Source of the DNA: Bradyrhizobium sp. AUGA SZCCT0176
GTDB lineage: Bacteria; Pseudomonadota; Alphaproteobacteria; Rhizobiales; Xanthobacteraceae
Assembly (NCBI RefSeq): GCF_018130145.1
Contig: NZ_JAFCMB010000022.1
Coordinates: 27,120 to 91,119, forward strand
Reading direction: 5' to 3'
Length of the DNA stretch: 64,000 nt
Below the pieces are notes generated by a model, which ran no database searches, was not told where the DNA came from, and saw only the letters and a program-made list of their open reading frames with translations. Both the position numbers and the translations under genes were made by a program. Positions 1 through 8,913 of this stretch are shown here, one piece after another. Position 1 is the stretch's first letter. Every line of letters begins with the position of its first letter.

Positions 1-90
1 GAGCCGGCGCACCAGCGCCGCACCGACCATTCCGCGATGCCCGGCGACGAAAACCGTCTTGCCCTTCAGCTCAAACGGAACTCTTGCCAT
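1..90 (-). CDS. fcl: GDP-L-fucose synthase, N-terminal fragment
   Basis: Partial gene running off the left edge. The minus-strand reading from the ATG at 90 gives about 30 residues beginning MARVPFELKGKTVFVAGHRG, with the glycine-rich nucleotide-binding start (VAGHRGMVG) of GDP-L-fucose synthases, which are short-chain dehydrogenase/epimerases. The family converts GDP-4-keto-6-deoxy-mannose to GDP-L-fucose. Its start overlaps the end of the upstream gmd, which makes the substrate of this enzyme, so the two are very likely co-translated. Only the first tenth of the protein is visible. Confidence 0.85.
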   Translation of the reverse strand, partial: MARVPFELKGKTVFVAGHRGMVGAALVRRL

Positions 91-1156
91 TGGCAACCTC
101 TCGTCTTGCGGTCGCAAGATCGCCTGCGACCATTTCCTTGACCAACTGGGCGAACGGCGTCTTCGGCTTCCAGCCGAGTTTCTCCCGCGCCTTACTGGCA
201 TCGCCGATCAGAAGATCGACTTCGGTCGGCCGGAAATACATGGGATCGATGCGCACGACGATCTTGCCGGACTTCTTGTCGATGCCTTGCTCATCGACCC
301 CCGCGCCGCGCCATTCGATGGTGCGACCCACTTCCGCGAACGCCAGTTCGACGAATTCGCGCACCGAGCGGGTCTCTCCGGTCGCAAGCACGAAATCGTC
401 GGGTTCATCGATCTGCAATATCCGGTGCATGCCTTCGACGTAATCGCGCGCATGACCCCAGTCACGCTTGGCCTCGAGATTTCCGAGATGCACCACTTCC
501 TCGAGGCCGGCCTCGATCCGGGCCACGCTGCGCGTGATCTTGCGCGTTACGAATGTTTCGCCACGGATTGGGCTTTCATGATTGAACAGGATGCCGTTGC
601 AAGCGAACATGCCATAGGCCTCGCGGTAGTTCACCGTGATCCAGTAGCCATAGAGCTTGGCAACGGCGTAGGGCGAGCGCGGATAGAACGGCGTAGTTTC
701 CTTCTGCGGCACTTGCTGAACCAGGCCGTAGAGTTCCGAAGTCGACGCCTGGTAGAACCGCGTTTCCTTTTCCATGCCGAGGATCCGGATCGCCTCAAGC
801 AAGCGCAGAACGCCAATGCCGTCGGCATTGGCGGTATATTCCGGGCTCTCGAAGCTGACGGCGACATGGCTTTGCGCGGCGAGGTTATAGATCTCCGTTG
901 GCCTGATCTGCTGCATCAGCCGGATCAGGTTGGTGGAGTCGGTCATATCGCCGTAATGCATCAGGAACGGCACGTTGCCGGCGTGCGGATCCTGATAGAG
1001 ATGGTCGACCCGCGCTGTATTGAACGAGGACGAGCGGCGCTTGATGCCATGCACGGTGTAACCGAGACCGAGTAGATACTCGGCCAGATAGGCACCGTCC
1101 TGGCCGGTGACGCCCGTAATCAGCGCGACGCGCGGCTTCGAATCTTGATCCGCCAT
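71..1156 (-). CDS. gmd: GDP-mannose 4,6-dehydratase
   Basis: A 361-residue protein that dehydrates GDP-D-mannose to GDP-4-keto-6-deoxy-D-mannose, the first step to GDP-fucose or GDP-rhamnose for surface polysaccharide. It has the N-terminal NAD(P) motif TGVTGQDGAYLAEYLL, the family stretch GIKRRSSSFNT, and the SDR catalytic Y-x3-K in RSPYAVAKLYGYW. The frame stays open to 1303, but the ATG at 1156 is preferred: a GGAGAG ribosome site precedes it, the encoded MADQDSKPRVALITG matches family N-termini, and the extension is low-complexity. Its 3' end overlaps the fcl start by 20 bp. Length is normal for the family. Confidence 0.95.
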   Translation of the reverse strand: MADQDSKPRVALITGVTGQDGAYLAEYLLGLGYTVHGIKRRSSSFNTARVDHLYQDPHAGNVPFLMHYGDMTDSTNLIRLMQQIRPTEIYNLAAQSHVAVSFESPEYTANADGIGVLRLLEAIRILGMEKETRFYQASTSELYGLVQQVPQKETTPFYPRSPYAVAKLYGYWITVNYREAYGMFACNGILFNHESPIRGETFVTRKITRSVARIEAGLEEVVHLGNLEAKRDWGHARDYVEGMHRILQIDEPDDFVLATGETRSVREFVELAFAEVGRTIEWRGAGVDEQGIDKKSGKIVVRIDPMYFRPTEVDLLIGDASKAREKLGWKPKTPFAQLVKEMVAGDLATARREVANGKSSV

Positions 1157-1462
1157 TTTCTCTCCAACACCCCGGCGCCGCCTCAAGGCAGCGCGAACGC
1201 CAGTAAGTTCCCCGGCCGCCGGACACCCAACCCTTCCGGGTACGTCCGCAGGGCCGGCAAAGCCCCTCGCAGCCCCATTCGCCCAGCCGAACCGGACGCG
1301 CAAGGGGCTTCAACCACGCGGCGCAGGCCATAGCATCCGGCCCCGGCGGAGTCTAATCCTAAAACCGTTTGGAATCAGACCTTTAGGCGTCCAGTGCGGG
1401 CCAGACCGCCGGTAAACCTATTCCAGTTAGAAACACGACCCGCGGTGCGCGGATTTCCGGCG
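1157..1462. other. Intergenic region between gmd and a Crp/Fnr gene
   Basis: About 306 bases without a convincing gene. The gmd promoter should lie here, reading leftwards, and the Crp/Fnr gene ends at the right edge. An imperfect inverted repeat, GTCTAATCC paired with GGAATCAGAC, spans about 1350-1380 and could be a weak transcript end. Nothing else stands out. Confidence 0.4.
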
Positions 1463-2137
1463 TCATTCGCCATAGCGGCGTAACCGATCGAGATCGATGA
1501 TGGTCACCCCACCATATTCGAGCCGGAGCAGGCCTTCCTTCTCCAGCCGCTTCAGGCACTGGTTGGCATTTTGCCGCGAGATGCCCGACAGCGCCCCGAT
1601 TTCCTCCTGCGTGATCTCCAGATGCGGCGTGAGGTCGGGATACAGAATGGGATTGAACAAGGAAGCGATCGACCGCGCCAGGCGCGCGGTCGCGTCCAGC
1701 GTGCGGCCGTATTCGAGCAGCCCGATGAACTGCCCCAGACGCTCGTTGAGTTGCCGGACCAGGAAGCGATTGAATCCGACGCTGTTCTCGAACAGCCAGA
1801 TGAAGGTCGTACGGTTCATCATCGCCAGACGCGTGTCGCGCAACGCCACCACGTCGTAGCGCCGGGGCTCGTTCTTGAGCACGGAGCCTTCTCCGAACCA
1901 GGCGCCCGCCGTCAGGCCGGCAAAGCTGGCGGCCTTGCCGCCGCGGGATACGATCCCCATCCGGGCGAGACCCGTGACAACGCCGGTCCAGTATTCGAAG
2001 GGGTCGCCGCGCATGAAGATGAATTCATTGGCGCGGTAGGATTTTTCGACGATGCCGGCGCGCGCGAGCTCGATCTCGCGATCGTTCAATTCGCGTGACC
2101 AGGATGCGATGCGTTTCAGGGAATCCGGAGCAATCAT
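1463..2137 (-). CDS. Crp/Fnr family transcriptional regulator
   Basis: A 224-residue regulator with an N-terminal cyclic-nucleotide-binding-type beta-roll (about residues 20-130, including FMRGDPFEYW and GAWFGEGSVL) and a C-terminal winged helix (about 150-220). The recognition helix region reads EEIGALSGISRQNANQCLKR, the usual Crp form. No cysteine cluster for an Fnr Fe-S centre is visible, so it is probably not an oxygen sensor of the classic type. The ligand is unknown. It is divergent from the liv-type transporter operon at 2557, and a TGTCA-N6-TGACA dyad lies in the shared upstream region. Regulation of that operon is possible but unproven. Confidence 0.85.
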   Translation of the reverse strand: MIAPDSLKRIASWSRELNDREIELARAGIVEKSYRANEFIFMRGDPFEYWTGVVTGLARMGIVSRGGKAASFAGLTAGAWFGEGSVLKNEPRRYDVVALRDTRLAMMNRTTFIWLFENSVGFNRFLVRQLNERLGQFIGLLEYGRTLDATARLARSIASLFNPILYPDLTPHLEITQEEIGALSGISRQNANQCLKRLEKEGLLRLEYGGVTIIDLDRLRRYGE

Positions 2138-2556
2138 GATCTCATCAACTATCGCCTGCGACCTCTGTCTTCGTCATATTGCACTGCAACAGCAGCCCCG
2201 GGTACCCGTTCCGCGCGATCGGTGGAGGACCGCAAGCACGTTACGCCGTCGAAATTTGCTGGCCAATTGTCAGGCACATGACATTTCAACGTAACGCTTT
2301 CCATTATTGAGAGCCACCTCGCGCCCAGCCGGCTTACGGCCCAACCGGACAAGCTGGTGGCGCACGGGAAACGACGGAGATTGCGGGTGCGGCGTTACCG
2401 CGCATGTGATCCCGGCGAGCAGGACGACGAAGGCATCGCGCGGCGCGCGGCATCATTAGTCGGATGGCTTGGCGGTACCCGTCGATGTAGGATCGCGACG
2501 ACCATTGCGAACGATAGATAAAGAGCGCTGCCTAAGCGCCGTATCTGGAGGAACGA
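2138..2556. other. Divergent intergenic region between Crp/Fnr gene and transporter operon
   Basis: About 419 bases without a credible coding frame. It should carry the promoters of both the leftward regulator and the rightward transporter operon. The clearest element is the dyad at 2268-2283, described separately. The right end carries GGAGGAACGA in front of the GTG start at 2557. Confidence 0.45.
2268..2283. promoter_or_regulatory. Candidate Crp/Fnr-type operator dyad
   Basis: The sequence TGTCA-N6-TGACA is a perfect dyad with the 5-6-5 geometry of Crp family sites (compare TGTGA-N6-TCACA). It lies 131 bp upstream of the regulator start at 2137, inside the divergent promoter region. A 5-bp arm dyad can occur by chance, so this is a weak call. 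Confidence 0.25.
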
Positions 2557-3372
2557 GTGGCTTACACGTTGGAAGTGCGCGGGGTATCACTGCGCTTTGG
2601 TGGCGTCCGCGCGCTGACCGAAGTCAGTTTCGGCGTGAACGATGGCGAGTTGTTTTCGATCATCGGCCCGAACGGCGCCGGGAAAACCTCGATCGTCAAT
2701 TGCATTTCGGGCCGCTACAAGCCGACCGAGGGTCAGTTGTTCTATCGCGGCAAGGACATCACCGGCCTCAATCCCAATGCGCGACCCTCGCTCGGCATCG
2801 GCCGCACCTTCCAGAATCTGGCGCTGTTCCACCATATGAGCGTGCTCGACAACATCATGGTCGGGCGGCACCATTTGCTGAAGAACAACTTCATCACGGG
2901 ATCGCTGTACTGGCTGACCGGCGCGCGGCGCGAGGAACTCGAGCACCGCCGCAAGGTCGAAGAGATCATCGACTTCCTCGACCTTCAGTCGGTGCGCAAG
3001 GCGACCGCCGGCACCCTGCCCTACGGCTTGCGCAAGCGCGTCGAACTGGCGCGCGCCATGGCGCTGGAGCCGCAACTCATTTTGCTCGATGAACCCATGG
3101 CCGGCATGAACTTCGAAGAGAAGGAAGACATGGCGCGCTACATCGTCGATCTCAACGAAGAGTTCGGCATGACCGTGATGATGATCGAACATGACATGGG
3201 CGTAGTGATGGATATCTCCCATCGCGTCATGGTGCTGGATTTCGGCCGCAAGATCGCCGAGGGCGACCCGGCCGCGGTGCTGGCCGATCCCCACGTCAAA
3301 CGCGCTTATCTCGGTGAAGAGGACGAAGCCCTGGTCGATCCGGACGACACGCCGGCGGAGAGCGCGGCATGA
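2557..3372 (+). CDS. livG: Branched-chain-type ABC transporter ATPase (LivG-like)
   Basis: A 271-residue ABC ATPase and the first gene of a liv-type importer operon. Walker A is GPNGAGKT (37-44), the signature region is the atypical LPYGLRKR (about 154-161), Walker B is LILLDEP (174-180), and the H-loop is IEHDM near 211. It ends in an acidic tail (EEDEALVDPDD). Translation starts at GTG 2557, supported by GGAGGAACGA just upstream. The stop overlaps the next gene, an acyl-CoA synthetase, as ATGATG. The coupling suggests that the imported compound is a carboxylic acid activated to its CoA ester rather than an amino acid. Confidence 0.9.
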   Translation: MAYTLEVRGVSLRFGGVRALTEVSFGVNDGELFSIIGPNGAGKTSIVNCISGRYKPTEGQLFYRGKDITGLNPNARPSLGIGRTFQNLALFHHMSVLDNIMVGRHHLLKNNFITGSLYWLTGARREELEHRRKVEEIIDFLDLQSVRKATAGTLPYGLRKRVELARAMALEPQLILLDEPMAGMNFEEKEDMARYIVDLNEEFGMTVMMIEHDMGVVMDISHRVMVLDFGRKIAEGDPAAVLADPHVKRAYLGEEDEALVDPDDTPAESAA

Positions 3373-5300
3373 TGGATTACGCCGGACGCGCCGCAAAGGC
3401 CGACACCTATCCGAAGCTACTCCGCCTCAACGCGAAGGAGCACGGGGGCGAGATCGCGCTACGTGAAAAAGATCACGGGCTGTGGCGCGTCTTCACCTGG
3501 AACGACTACCAGACCCGGGTGCATGATTTCGCGCTGGGCATGGTCGAACTCGGGCTCGGCCGCGGCGACGTCATCGGCATCATCGGCGACAACCGGCCGG
3601 ACTGGATGGCGGCCGAGATCGCCACGCACGCCATCGGCGGCATGAGCCTTGGCCTCTATCGCGACGTGCTCGATGAGGAAGCCGCCTATTTGTTGAGCTA
3701 TGGCGAAGCCAAACTGGTGTTCGCCGAGGACGAAGAACAGGTCGACAAGCTGCTGGCGCTTGCCGAGCGCGTGCCCAACCTCAAGCACATCGTTTATTCC
3801 GATCCGCGCGGCATGCGGAAATACGACGACCCGCGCCTGATGGAAGCGGACAAGTTAGTGGCGATGGGGCGCGACCGCGCCGCGCGCGAGGCCGGCCTCT
3901 ATGACCGCCTGGTGGACGCCACAAAAGGCGAGGATGTCGCGATCCTCTGCACCACGTCAGGCACCACGGCCAATCCCAAGCTTGCCATGTTGGCCGCCGG
4001 GCGCGTGCTCCGCCATTGCGCGACGTATCTCAGCTTCGATCCGAAGGGGCCGGATGACGAATACGTCTCGGTGCTGCCGCTGCCCTGGATCATGGAGCAG
4101 GTCTACGCCCTCGGCAAAGGGCTGCTCTGCCGGATGAAGGTCAACTTCGTCGAAGAGCCTGAGACCATGATGCACGATTTCCGAGAGATCGCACCGACCT
4201 TCGTGCTGTTCGCGCCGCGGGTCTGGGAATCGATCGCCGCCGATGTCCGCGCCGGCGTGATGGACTCCTCGCCGCTCAAGCAAAAGCTCTATGACCTCGG
4301 CATGAAGGCGGGCCTGGCGGCGCTGGCCGAGGGCAAGCAGTCCCTGCTCGCCGACCAACTGCTGTTCCGCGCCTTGCGCGACCGCCTCGGTTTCACGCGG
4401 CTGCGCTCGGCCGCCACCGGCGGCGCGGCGCTCGGGCCAGATACGTTCAAATTCTTCCAGGCCATGGGCGTGCCGCTGCGCACGCTCTACGGCCAGACCG
4501 AATTACTCGGGGCCTACACGCTGCATCCGGCCGGCAAGGTCGATCCGGATACGACGGGCGTGCCGATGGCATCCGACATCGAAATCCGCGTCGACAACCC
4601 CGACATCAACGGCGTCGGCGAAATTGTGGTGCGTCACCCCAACATGTATCTCGGCTATTACAAGAATCCGGAAGCCTCCGCCGCCGACATGAAGGACGGC
4701 TGGATGCATTCCGGCGACGCCGGCTATTTCAACGACAACCAGCAGCTCGTGGTCATCGACCGCATCAAGGATCTCGCCGAGACTTCGCGCGGCGAACGCT
4801 TCTCGCCGCAATATCTGGAGAACAAGCTGAAGTTCTCGCCCTACATCGCCGAGACCGTCGTGCTCGGCGCCGGCCGCGACGCGCTGGCCGCGATGATCTG
4901 CATCCGCTACTCGATCATCTCGAAATGGGCGGAGAAGAACCGCATCTCGTTCACGACCTACACCGACCTCTCCTCGCGCCCCGAAGTGTATGAACTGGTG
5001 CGCAAGGAGGTAGAATCCGTCAACGCCACGCTGCCGCCGGCGCAGCGCATCTCGCGCTTCCTGCTGCTCTACAAGGAACTGGACGCCGACGACGGCGAGC
5101 TCACCCGCACCCGAAAAGTTCGCCGCAGCGTCATCAACGAGAAATATGCCGGGATCATCGACGCGATCTATGGCGGCAAACGCGACATTCCCGTCGATAC
5201 CGTGATCCGCTTCCAGGACGGCACCACCCAGCGCATCCGCACCACGTTGCGGGTGGTCGATCTCGGCACCAACGCGCCACTCGCGGAGGCCGCGGAATGA
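3369..5300 (+). CDS. AMP-dependent long-chain acyl-CoA synthetase-like ligase
   Basis: A 643-residue member of the adenylate-forming superfamily, ATP + acid + CoA to acyl-CoA. The P-loop motif is CTTSGTTANPK (near 196-206), where ANPK replaces the usual GxPK. YGQTE, GWMHSGDAGYF and IDRIKDLAETSRGERFSPQYLEN follow in the expected order, and TRTRKVRR near the C-terminus supplies the likely catalytic lysine. It is embedded between livG (4-bp overlap) and the permease genes, an arrangement seen in alphaproteobacterial aromatic or fatty acid uptake operons. The substrate cannot be told from sequence. Originally its stop probably overlapped the livH start, now separated by an inserted palindromic element. 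Confidence 0.88.
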   Translation: MMDYAGRAAKADTYPKLLRLNAKEHGGEIALREKDHGLWRVFTWNDYQTRVHDFALGMVELGLGRGDVIGIIGDNRPDWMAAEIATHAIGGMSLGLYRDVLDEEAAYLLSYGEAKLVFAEDEEQVDKLLALAERVPNLKHIVYSDPRGMRKYDDPRLMEADKLVAMGRDRAAREAGLYDRLVDATKGEDVAILCTTSGTTANPKLAMLAAGRVLRHCATYLSFDPKGPDDEYVSVLPLPWIMEQVYALGKGLLCRMKVNFVEEPETMMHDFREIAPTFVLFAPRVWESIAADVRAGVMDSSPLKQKLYDLGMKAGLAALAEGKQSLLADQLLFRALRDRLGFTRLRSAATGGAALGPDTFKFFQAMGVPLRTLYGQTELLGAYTLHPAGKVDPDTTGVPMASDIEIRVDNPDINGVGEIVVRHPNMYLGYYKNPEASAADMKDGWMHSGDAGYFNDNQQLVVIDRIKDLAETSRGERFSPQYLENKLKFSPYIAETVVLGAGRDALAAMICIRYSIISKWAEKNRISFTTYTDLSSRPEVYELVRKEVESVNATLPPAQRISRFLLLYKELDADDGELTRTRKVRRSVINEKYAGIIDAIYGGKRDIPVDTVIRFQDGTTQRIRTTLRVVDLGTNAPLAEAAE

Positions 5301-5568
5301 ACACCCAGCTCAAATACATCGCGGTGCCAGTTGGTGCGCTCTCTCCCCTTGTGGGAGAAGGCTACACCGCCGCTCAAAACACACTCATTAGGGTGAGGGG
5401 TCTCTCTCCACACATGCGTATGCGGAGACAACCCCTCACCCGTCTTCGCTTCGCCGTAGCCGATGCAAAGCATCGGCGTCCTCTTTTAGAACGGCGGCCC
5501 GTGGCCGCCTTTGCCTCTCCCACAAAGGGAGAGGGAAAGAAGAGCGCGCCTCTCACGAGTCAATTCGC
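5297..5568. repeat. Palindromic MITE-like element inserted between ligase and livH, with 14-bp duplication
   Basis: The 14 bases ATGAACACCCAGCT occur at 5297 and again at 5569, where they are the true livH start. Between the copies lies an element bounded by inverted repeats, CTCTCCCCTTGTGGGAGAAG near 5341 and CTCTCCCACAAAGGGAGAGG near 5514. An inner hairpin (GGGTGAGGGGT / ACCCCTCACCC) spans about 5393-5442. Such palindromic elements are common in bradyrhizobial genomes. A 91-codon frame from 5297 to 5572 runs through the element and copies only the first residues of LivH, so it is not considered a gene. The flanking duplication looks like a target-site duplication but is unusually long for one. 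Confidence 0.7.
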
Positions 5569-6462
5569 ATGAACACCCAGCTACTGATCCAGCTCCTGGT
5601 CAACGGCCTCGTGGTCGGCACGCTCTATGGCGTGGTCGCGATGTCGTTCGTGCTGATCTACAAGGCCACTCAGGTGGTGAATTTCGCGCAAGGCGAATTG
5701 CTGCTGATCGGCGCCTGGGTGTGCTGGTGGCTGCTGACGAAATACCAGGTGCCGTTCTATCTGGGCATGCCGATCACGCTGGTGTTCATGTTCCTGTTCG
5801 GCATCGCCATCCAGGTGGTGATCCTGCGCCCGATGGTCGGTGAACCCATCATCTCGGTGATCATGGTGACAATTGCGCTGTCCACCGTGTTCTCCGCGCT
5901 GATGAAATGGATATTCGGCGTCAATCTGCAGCCGTTTCCGCGCGTCTTTACCACCCAGAACGTCAACATCCTCGGACTGCAGGTGCAGACCGTCTATTTG
6001 ATGAGCCTTGCGGTTTCGCTGGCGATGATGGTGGGCATGGCATGGTTCTTCCGCCTGTCCAAATACGGCCTCGCGATGCGCGCCACCGCGTTCAACCAGC
6101 AGGTGGCGCAGTCGCTCGGCATCTCGGTCAAGAGCGTGTTCGCAATGGCATGGGCGATCTCGGCGACGGTTTCAGCGGTGGCCGGCGTCGTGGTGGCGGT
6201 CGTCAACGGCGTCTCGGCAGGCCTTTCAGCCTATGGCGTCAAGGTGTTTCCGGCGGCAATCCTCGGTGGCCTCGACAGCGTCGGCGGCGCCGTGCTCGGC
6301 GGCATCATCATCGGCCTCTTGGAGAACTTCGCGCACTTCCTCGACAGCGAGTATCTGCACTGGGGCAATCTGTACGAAATCGCGCCGTTCTATGCGCTGA
6401 TCATCATCCTGATGATCAAGCCCTATGGCCTGTTCGGCACCAAAGACATCGAGCGGGTGTAA
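5569..6462 (+). CDS. livH: Branched-chain-type ABC transporter permease (LivH-like)
   Basis: A 297-residue inner-membrane permease with about eight hydrophobic segments. The N-terminus is MNTQLLIQLLVNGLVVGTLY, typical of the LivH family, followed by the conserved G-x-L..A.SFVLIYKATQVVNFAQGE stretch. The C-terminal half has LGISVKSVFAMAW and the GGLDSVGGAVLGG loop that contacts the ATPase. It partners LivM, encoded 6 bp downstream. The start is fixed by homology; the inserted palindrome has removed the coupling to the upstream stop codon and leaves only a weak ribosome site. Confidence 0.92.
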   Translation: MNTQLLIQLLVNGLVVGTLYGVVAMSFVLIYKATQVVNFAQGELLLIGAWVCWWLLTKYQVPFYLGMPITLVFMFLFGIAIQVVILRPMVGEPIISVIMVTIALSTVFSALMKWIFGVNLQPFPRVFTTQNVNILGLQVQTVYLMSLAVSLAMMVGMAWFFRLSKYGLAMRATAFNQQVAQSLGISVKSVFAMAWAISATVSAVAGVVVAVVNGVSAGLSAYGVKVFPAAILGGLDSVGGAVLGGIIIGLLENFAHFLDSEYLHWGNLYEIAPFYALIIILMIKPYGLFGTKDIERV

Positions 6463-6468
6463 TCCATC

Positions 6469-7542
6469 ATGGCAACCCAGACCCTGATCCCCGCCGGCGA
6501 CTTCCGCACCACCTATGCGGCGGACACCACCGTGTTTCCAACCAGGACCAGCCGCAACGCGATGATCGTCGGCATCATCCTGATCTGCTTTGCGCCGCAT
6601 GTTCTCAATGAATACACCCTCAGCCTGCTGATCCAGATCGGCATCTTCGGCATCGCAGCCCTCGGCCTTAACATCGTGGTCGGGTTCACCGGCCAGATCT
6701 CGATCGGCCACGCCGCCTTCTTCGGGTTCGGCGCTTTTACTTCCGCCTATCTGTCGAACCGGTTCGGCATCCCGGTGTTCTTCTGCATTCCGCTCGCAGG
6801 CGTGGTCACGGCAGCGGTCGGCCTGATCTTCGGGCTGCCCGCGGCGCGCCTGAAGGGACTCTATCTCGCGATCGCAACGCTGGCCGCACAATACATCCTG
6901 CTGGATTTCTTTGCGCGCGCCGAATGGTTCACCGGCGGCAGCGTGCCTGCGAGCGCGGAGCCGTTCTCGATCTTCGGCTACTCGCTGCGCGGCGATAAGA
7001 AATATTTCTACGTCGTGCTGGCTTACGTCATCGTCTGCTATCTACTGGTGACCAATTTGATCCGTTCGCGAGACGGCCGCGCGCTGGTTGCGGTGCGTGA
7101 CCACTATCTGTCCGCCGAGATCATGGGTATCAACCTCACCAAATACCGCACGCTGTCGTTCGGCCTCGCCGCCTTCTTTGCCGGCGTCGGCGGCGCGCTC
7201 TATGCGCATTACAACCAGGTGGTCTCCAACGAAGGTTTTGGCATCGACCGCTCGATCATTTTTCTCGCGATGATCATCATCGGCGGCATCGGCTCGGTCA
7301 TGGGCACGCTGATGGGCACGGCCTTCATGGTCTTGCTGCCGGAATCGATGGAATGGCTCAGCGTCGCGCTGCGCGACAGCCCGATCGACCAATTCCTGGG
7401 ATTGAAAAACAACATCGCTTTCCTGCGCGAGATGGCCATCGGCATCATCATCATCATCTTTCTGGTCTTTGAACCGGACGGGCTCGCGCACCGCTGGCGG
7501 CGCATCAAGGCTTACTGGAAACTCTACCCGTTCTCGCATTGA
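6469..7542 (+). CDS. livM: Branched-chain-type ABC transporter permease (LivM-like)
   Basis: A 357-residue permease with about ten membrane segments. Family marks are GLNIVVGFTGQISIGHAAFFGFGAFTSA (two adjacent blocks near 70-95), LPAARLKGLYLAIATLA and the cytoplasmic loop VRDHYLSAEIMGINLTKYR that docks to the ATPases. The late GGIGSVMGTLMG segment is also conserved. It forms the transmembrane channel with LivH. It follows livH by 6 bp and is followed 55 bp later by the binding protein gene. Confidence 0.93.
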   Translation: MATQTLIPAGDFRTTYAADTTVFPTRTSRNAMIVGIILICFAPHVLNEYTLSLLIQIGIFGIAALGLNIVVGFTGQISIGHAAFFGFGAFTSAYLSNRFGIPVFFCIPLAGVVTAAVGLIFGLPAARLKGLYLAIATLAAQYILLDFFARAEWFTGGSVPASAEPFSIFGYSLRGDKKYFYVVLAYVIVCYLLVTNLIRSRDGRALVAVRDHYLSAEIMGINLTKYRTLSFGLAAFFAGVGGALYAHYNQVVSNEGFGIDRSIIFLAMIIIGGIGSVMGTLMGTAFMVLLPESMEWLSVALRDSPIDQFLGLKNNIAFLREMAIGIIIIIFLVFEPDGLAHRWRRIKAYWKLYPFSH

Positions 7543-7597
7543 GGAAGGAACGGGACCGACGACAAAAGACCTCAACAAAAGACCCGGAGGAAATATA

Positions 7598-8878
7598 ATG
7601 ACGATGAAGATTTTATTGAGCACCGCTTCGCTTGCGCTCCTGCTCGGCGTTACTTCAGCCAGCGCGCAAGCCCCGATCTCGCTGGGCCATCTTGCCGATT
7701 ACTCGGGCGCCACGTCCGACGTCGGAACGCCGTTCGGACAGGGCGTCGCCGACACCTATGCCTGGATCAACAAGAACGGCGGCATCAACGGCACCCAGGT
7801 CAAGGTCGATACCGTCGACTACGGCTATCAGGTGCCGCGCGCCATCGCCCAGTACAAGAAATGGTCGGGCGCCGACAAGGTTGCAGCCATTCTCGGATGG
7901 GGCACCGCCGACACCGAAGCCCTCACCGGCTTCCTCGCCGAAGACAAGATCCCCGACATCTCGGCGTCCTACGCTGCAGCGCTTTCGGACCCGACCGGCG
8001 CCGGCGGCAAGGCCAAGCCCGCACCCTATAATTTCTTCTATGGCCCGAGCTATTCGGACGCCGTTCGCGGCATGTTGACCTGGGCTGCCGAGGACTGGAA
8101 GGCCAAGGGCAAGCCGGGCAAGCCGAAATTCGTCCATATGGGCGCCAACCATCCCTATCCGAACGCGCCCAAGGCCGCGGGTGAAGCCATCGCGGCTGAA
8201 CTCGGCTTCGACCTGCTGCCGCCGATCGTGTTCGCGCTGACGCCGGGTGACTACAGCGCGCAGTGCCTGACCCTGAAGAGCTCCGGCGCCAACTACGCTT
8301 ATCTCGGCAACACCGCAGGTTCGAACATCTCGGTCCTGAACGCCTGTAAGGCTGCCGGCGTCGACGTTCAGTTCCTCGGCAACGTCTGGGGCATGGACGA
8401 GAATGCCGCCAAGGCCGCCGGCGCCGCCGCCGACGGCGTGGTGTTTCCGCTGCGCACCGCCGTGGCCTGGGGCGGCAACGCTCCCGGCATGAAAACCGTG
8501 ATGGACATCTCCAAAATGTCCGACGCGGGCGGGACCGCCTACCGTCCGGTCCACTACATCGCCGGTGTCTGCACCGCGCTCTACATGAAGGAAGCCGTCG
8601 AATGGGCTGCCAAGAACGGCGGCGCCACCGGCGAGAACGTCAAGAAGGGCTTCTACCAGAAGAAGGATTGGGTGCCGGCCGGCATGGACGGCGTCTGCAA
8701 TCCGTCAACCTGGACCGACAAGGATCACCGCGGCACGCTGAAGGTCGATCTCTACCGGATGAAGGTCACCGGTGCGACCGACGCGCCGCTCAACGATCTC
8801 GTCAAGAACGGCGCGATCAAGCTCGACAAGGTGAAGGTCATCGACTTGCCGCGCAAGGCCGAATGGCTGGGCTGGTAA
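7598..8878 (+). CDS. Periplasmic substrate-binding protein of liv-type ABC importer
   Basis: A 426-residue type I periplasmic binding protein. It starts at ATG 7598 behind a strong GGAGG, has a signal peptide (MTMKILL, hydrophobic core, cleavage near SASA-QAP), and then APISLGHLADYSG, the usual first strand of Leu/Ile/Val or aromatic acid binders. The frame is open upstream to 7469 but overlaps livM and lacks a signal peptide there. With the liv permeases and ATPases it captures the substrate in the periplasm. A hairpin follows the gene within the operon, a common way to keep binding protein transcript high. Confidence 0.92.
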   Translation: MTMKILLSTASLALLLGVTSASAQAPISLGHLADYSGATSDVGTPFGQGVADTYAWINKNGGINGTQVKVDTVDYGYQVPRAIAQYKKWSGADKVAAILGWGTADTEALTGFLAEDKIPDISASYAAALSDPTGAGGKAKPAPYNFFYGPSYSDAVRGMLTWAAEDWKAKGKPGKPKFVHMGANHPYPNAPKAAGEAIAAELGFDLLPPIVFALTPGDYSAQCLTLKSSGANYAYLGNTAGSNISVLNACKAAGVDVQFLGNVWGMDENAAKAAGAAADGVVFPLRTAVAWGGNAPGMKTVMDISKMSDAGGTAYRPVHYIAGVCTALYMKEAVEWAAKNGGATGENVKKGFYQKKDWVPAGMDGVCNPSTWTDKDHRGTLKVDLYRMKVTGATDAPLNDLVKNGAIKLDKVKVIDLPRKAEWLGW

Positions 8879-8885
8879 TCTAGCG

Positions 8886-8903
8886 GGTTGCCTCCGGGCA
8901 ACC
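8886..8903 (+). terminator. Intra-operon hairpin after binding protein gene
   Basis: GGTTGCC, loop TCCG, GGCAACC: a perfect 7-bp stem eight bases after the stop codon of the binding protein gene. The T tract is poor, so it may act as an mRNA-stabilising or attenuating hairpin rather than a full terminator. Confidence 0.4.
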
Positions 8904-8913
8904 TTAACACTCC

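Noticed and set aside
1145..1303. A longer N-terminus for gmd, starting at 1303
   Set aside because: The extension is low-complexity and unlike the family. The ATG at 1156 has a good ribosome site.
2138..2352. Possible tRNA-like segment or small gene upstream of the Crp/Fnr gene
   Set aside because: No cloverleaf could be drawn by eye and the frame there has no ribosome site.
5297..5572. A 91-codon gene between the ligase and livH
   Set aside because: Its body is a palindromic repeat element and its start is a copy of the livH start. It encodes nothing recognisable.
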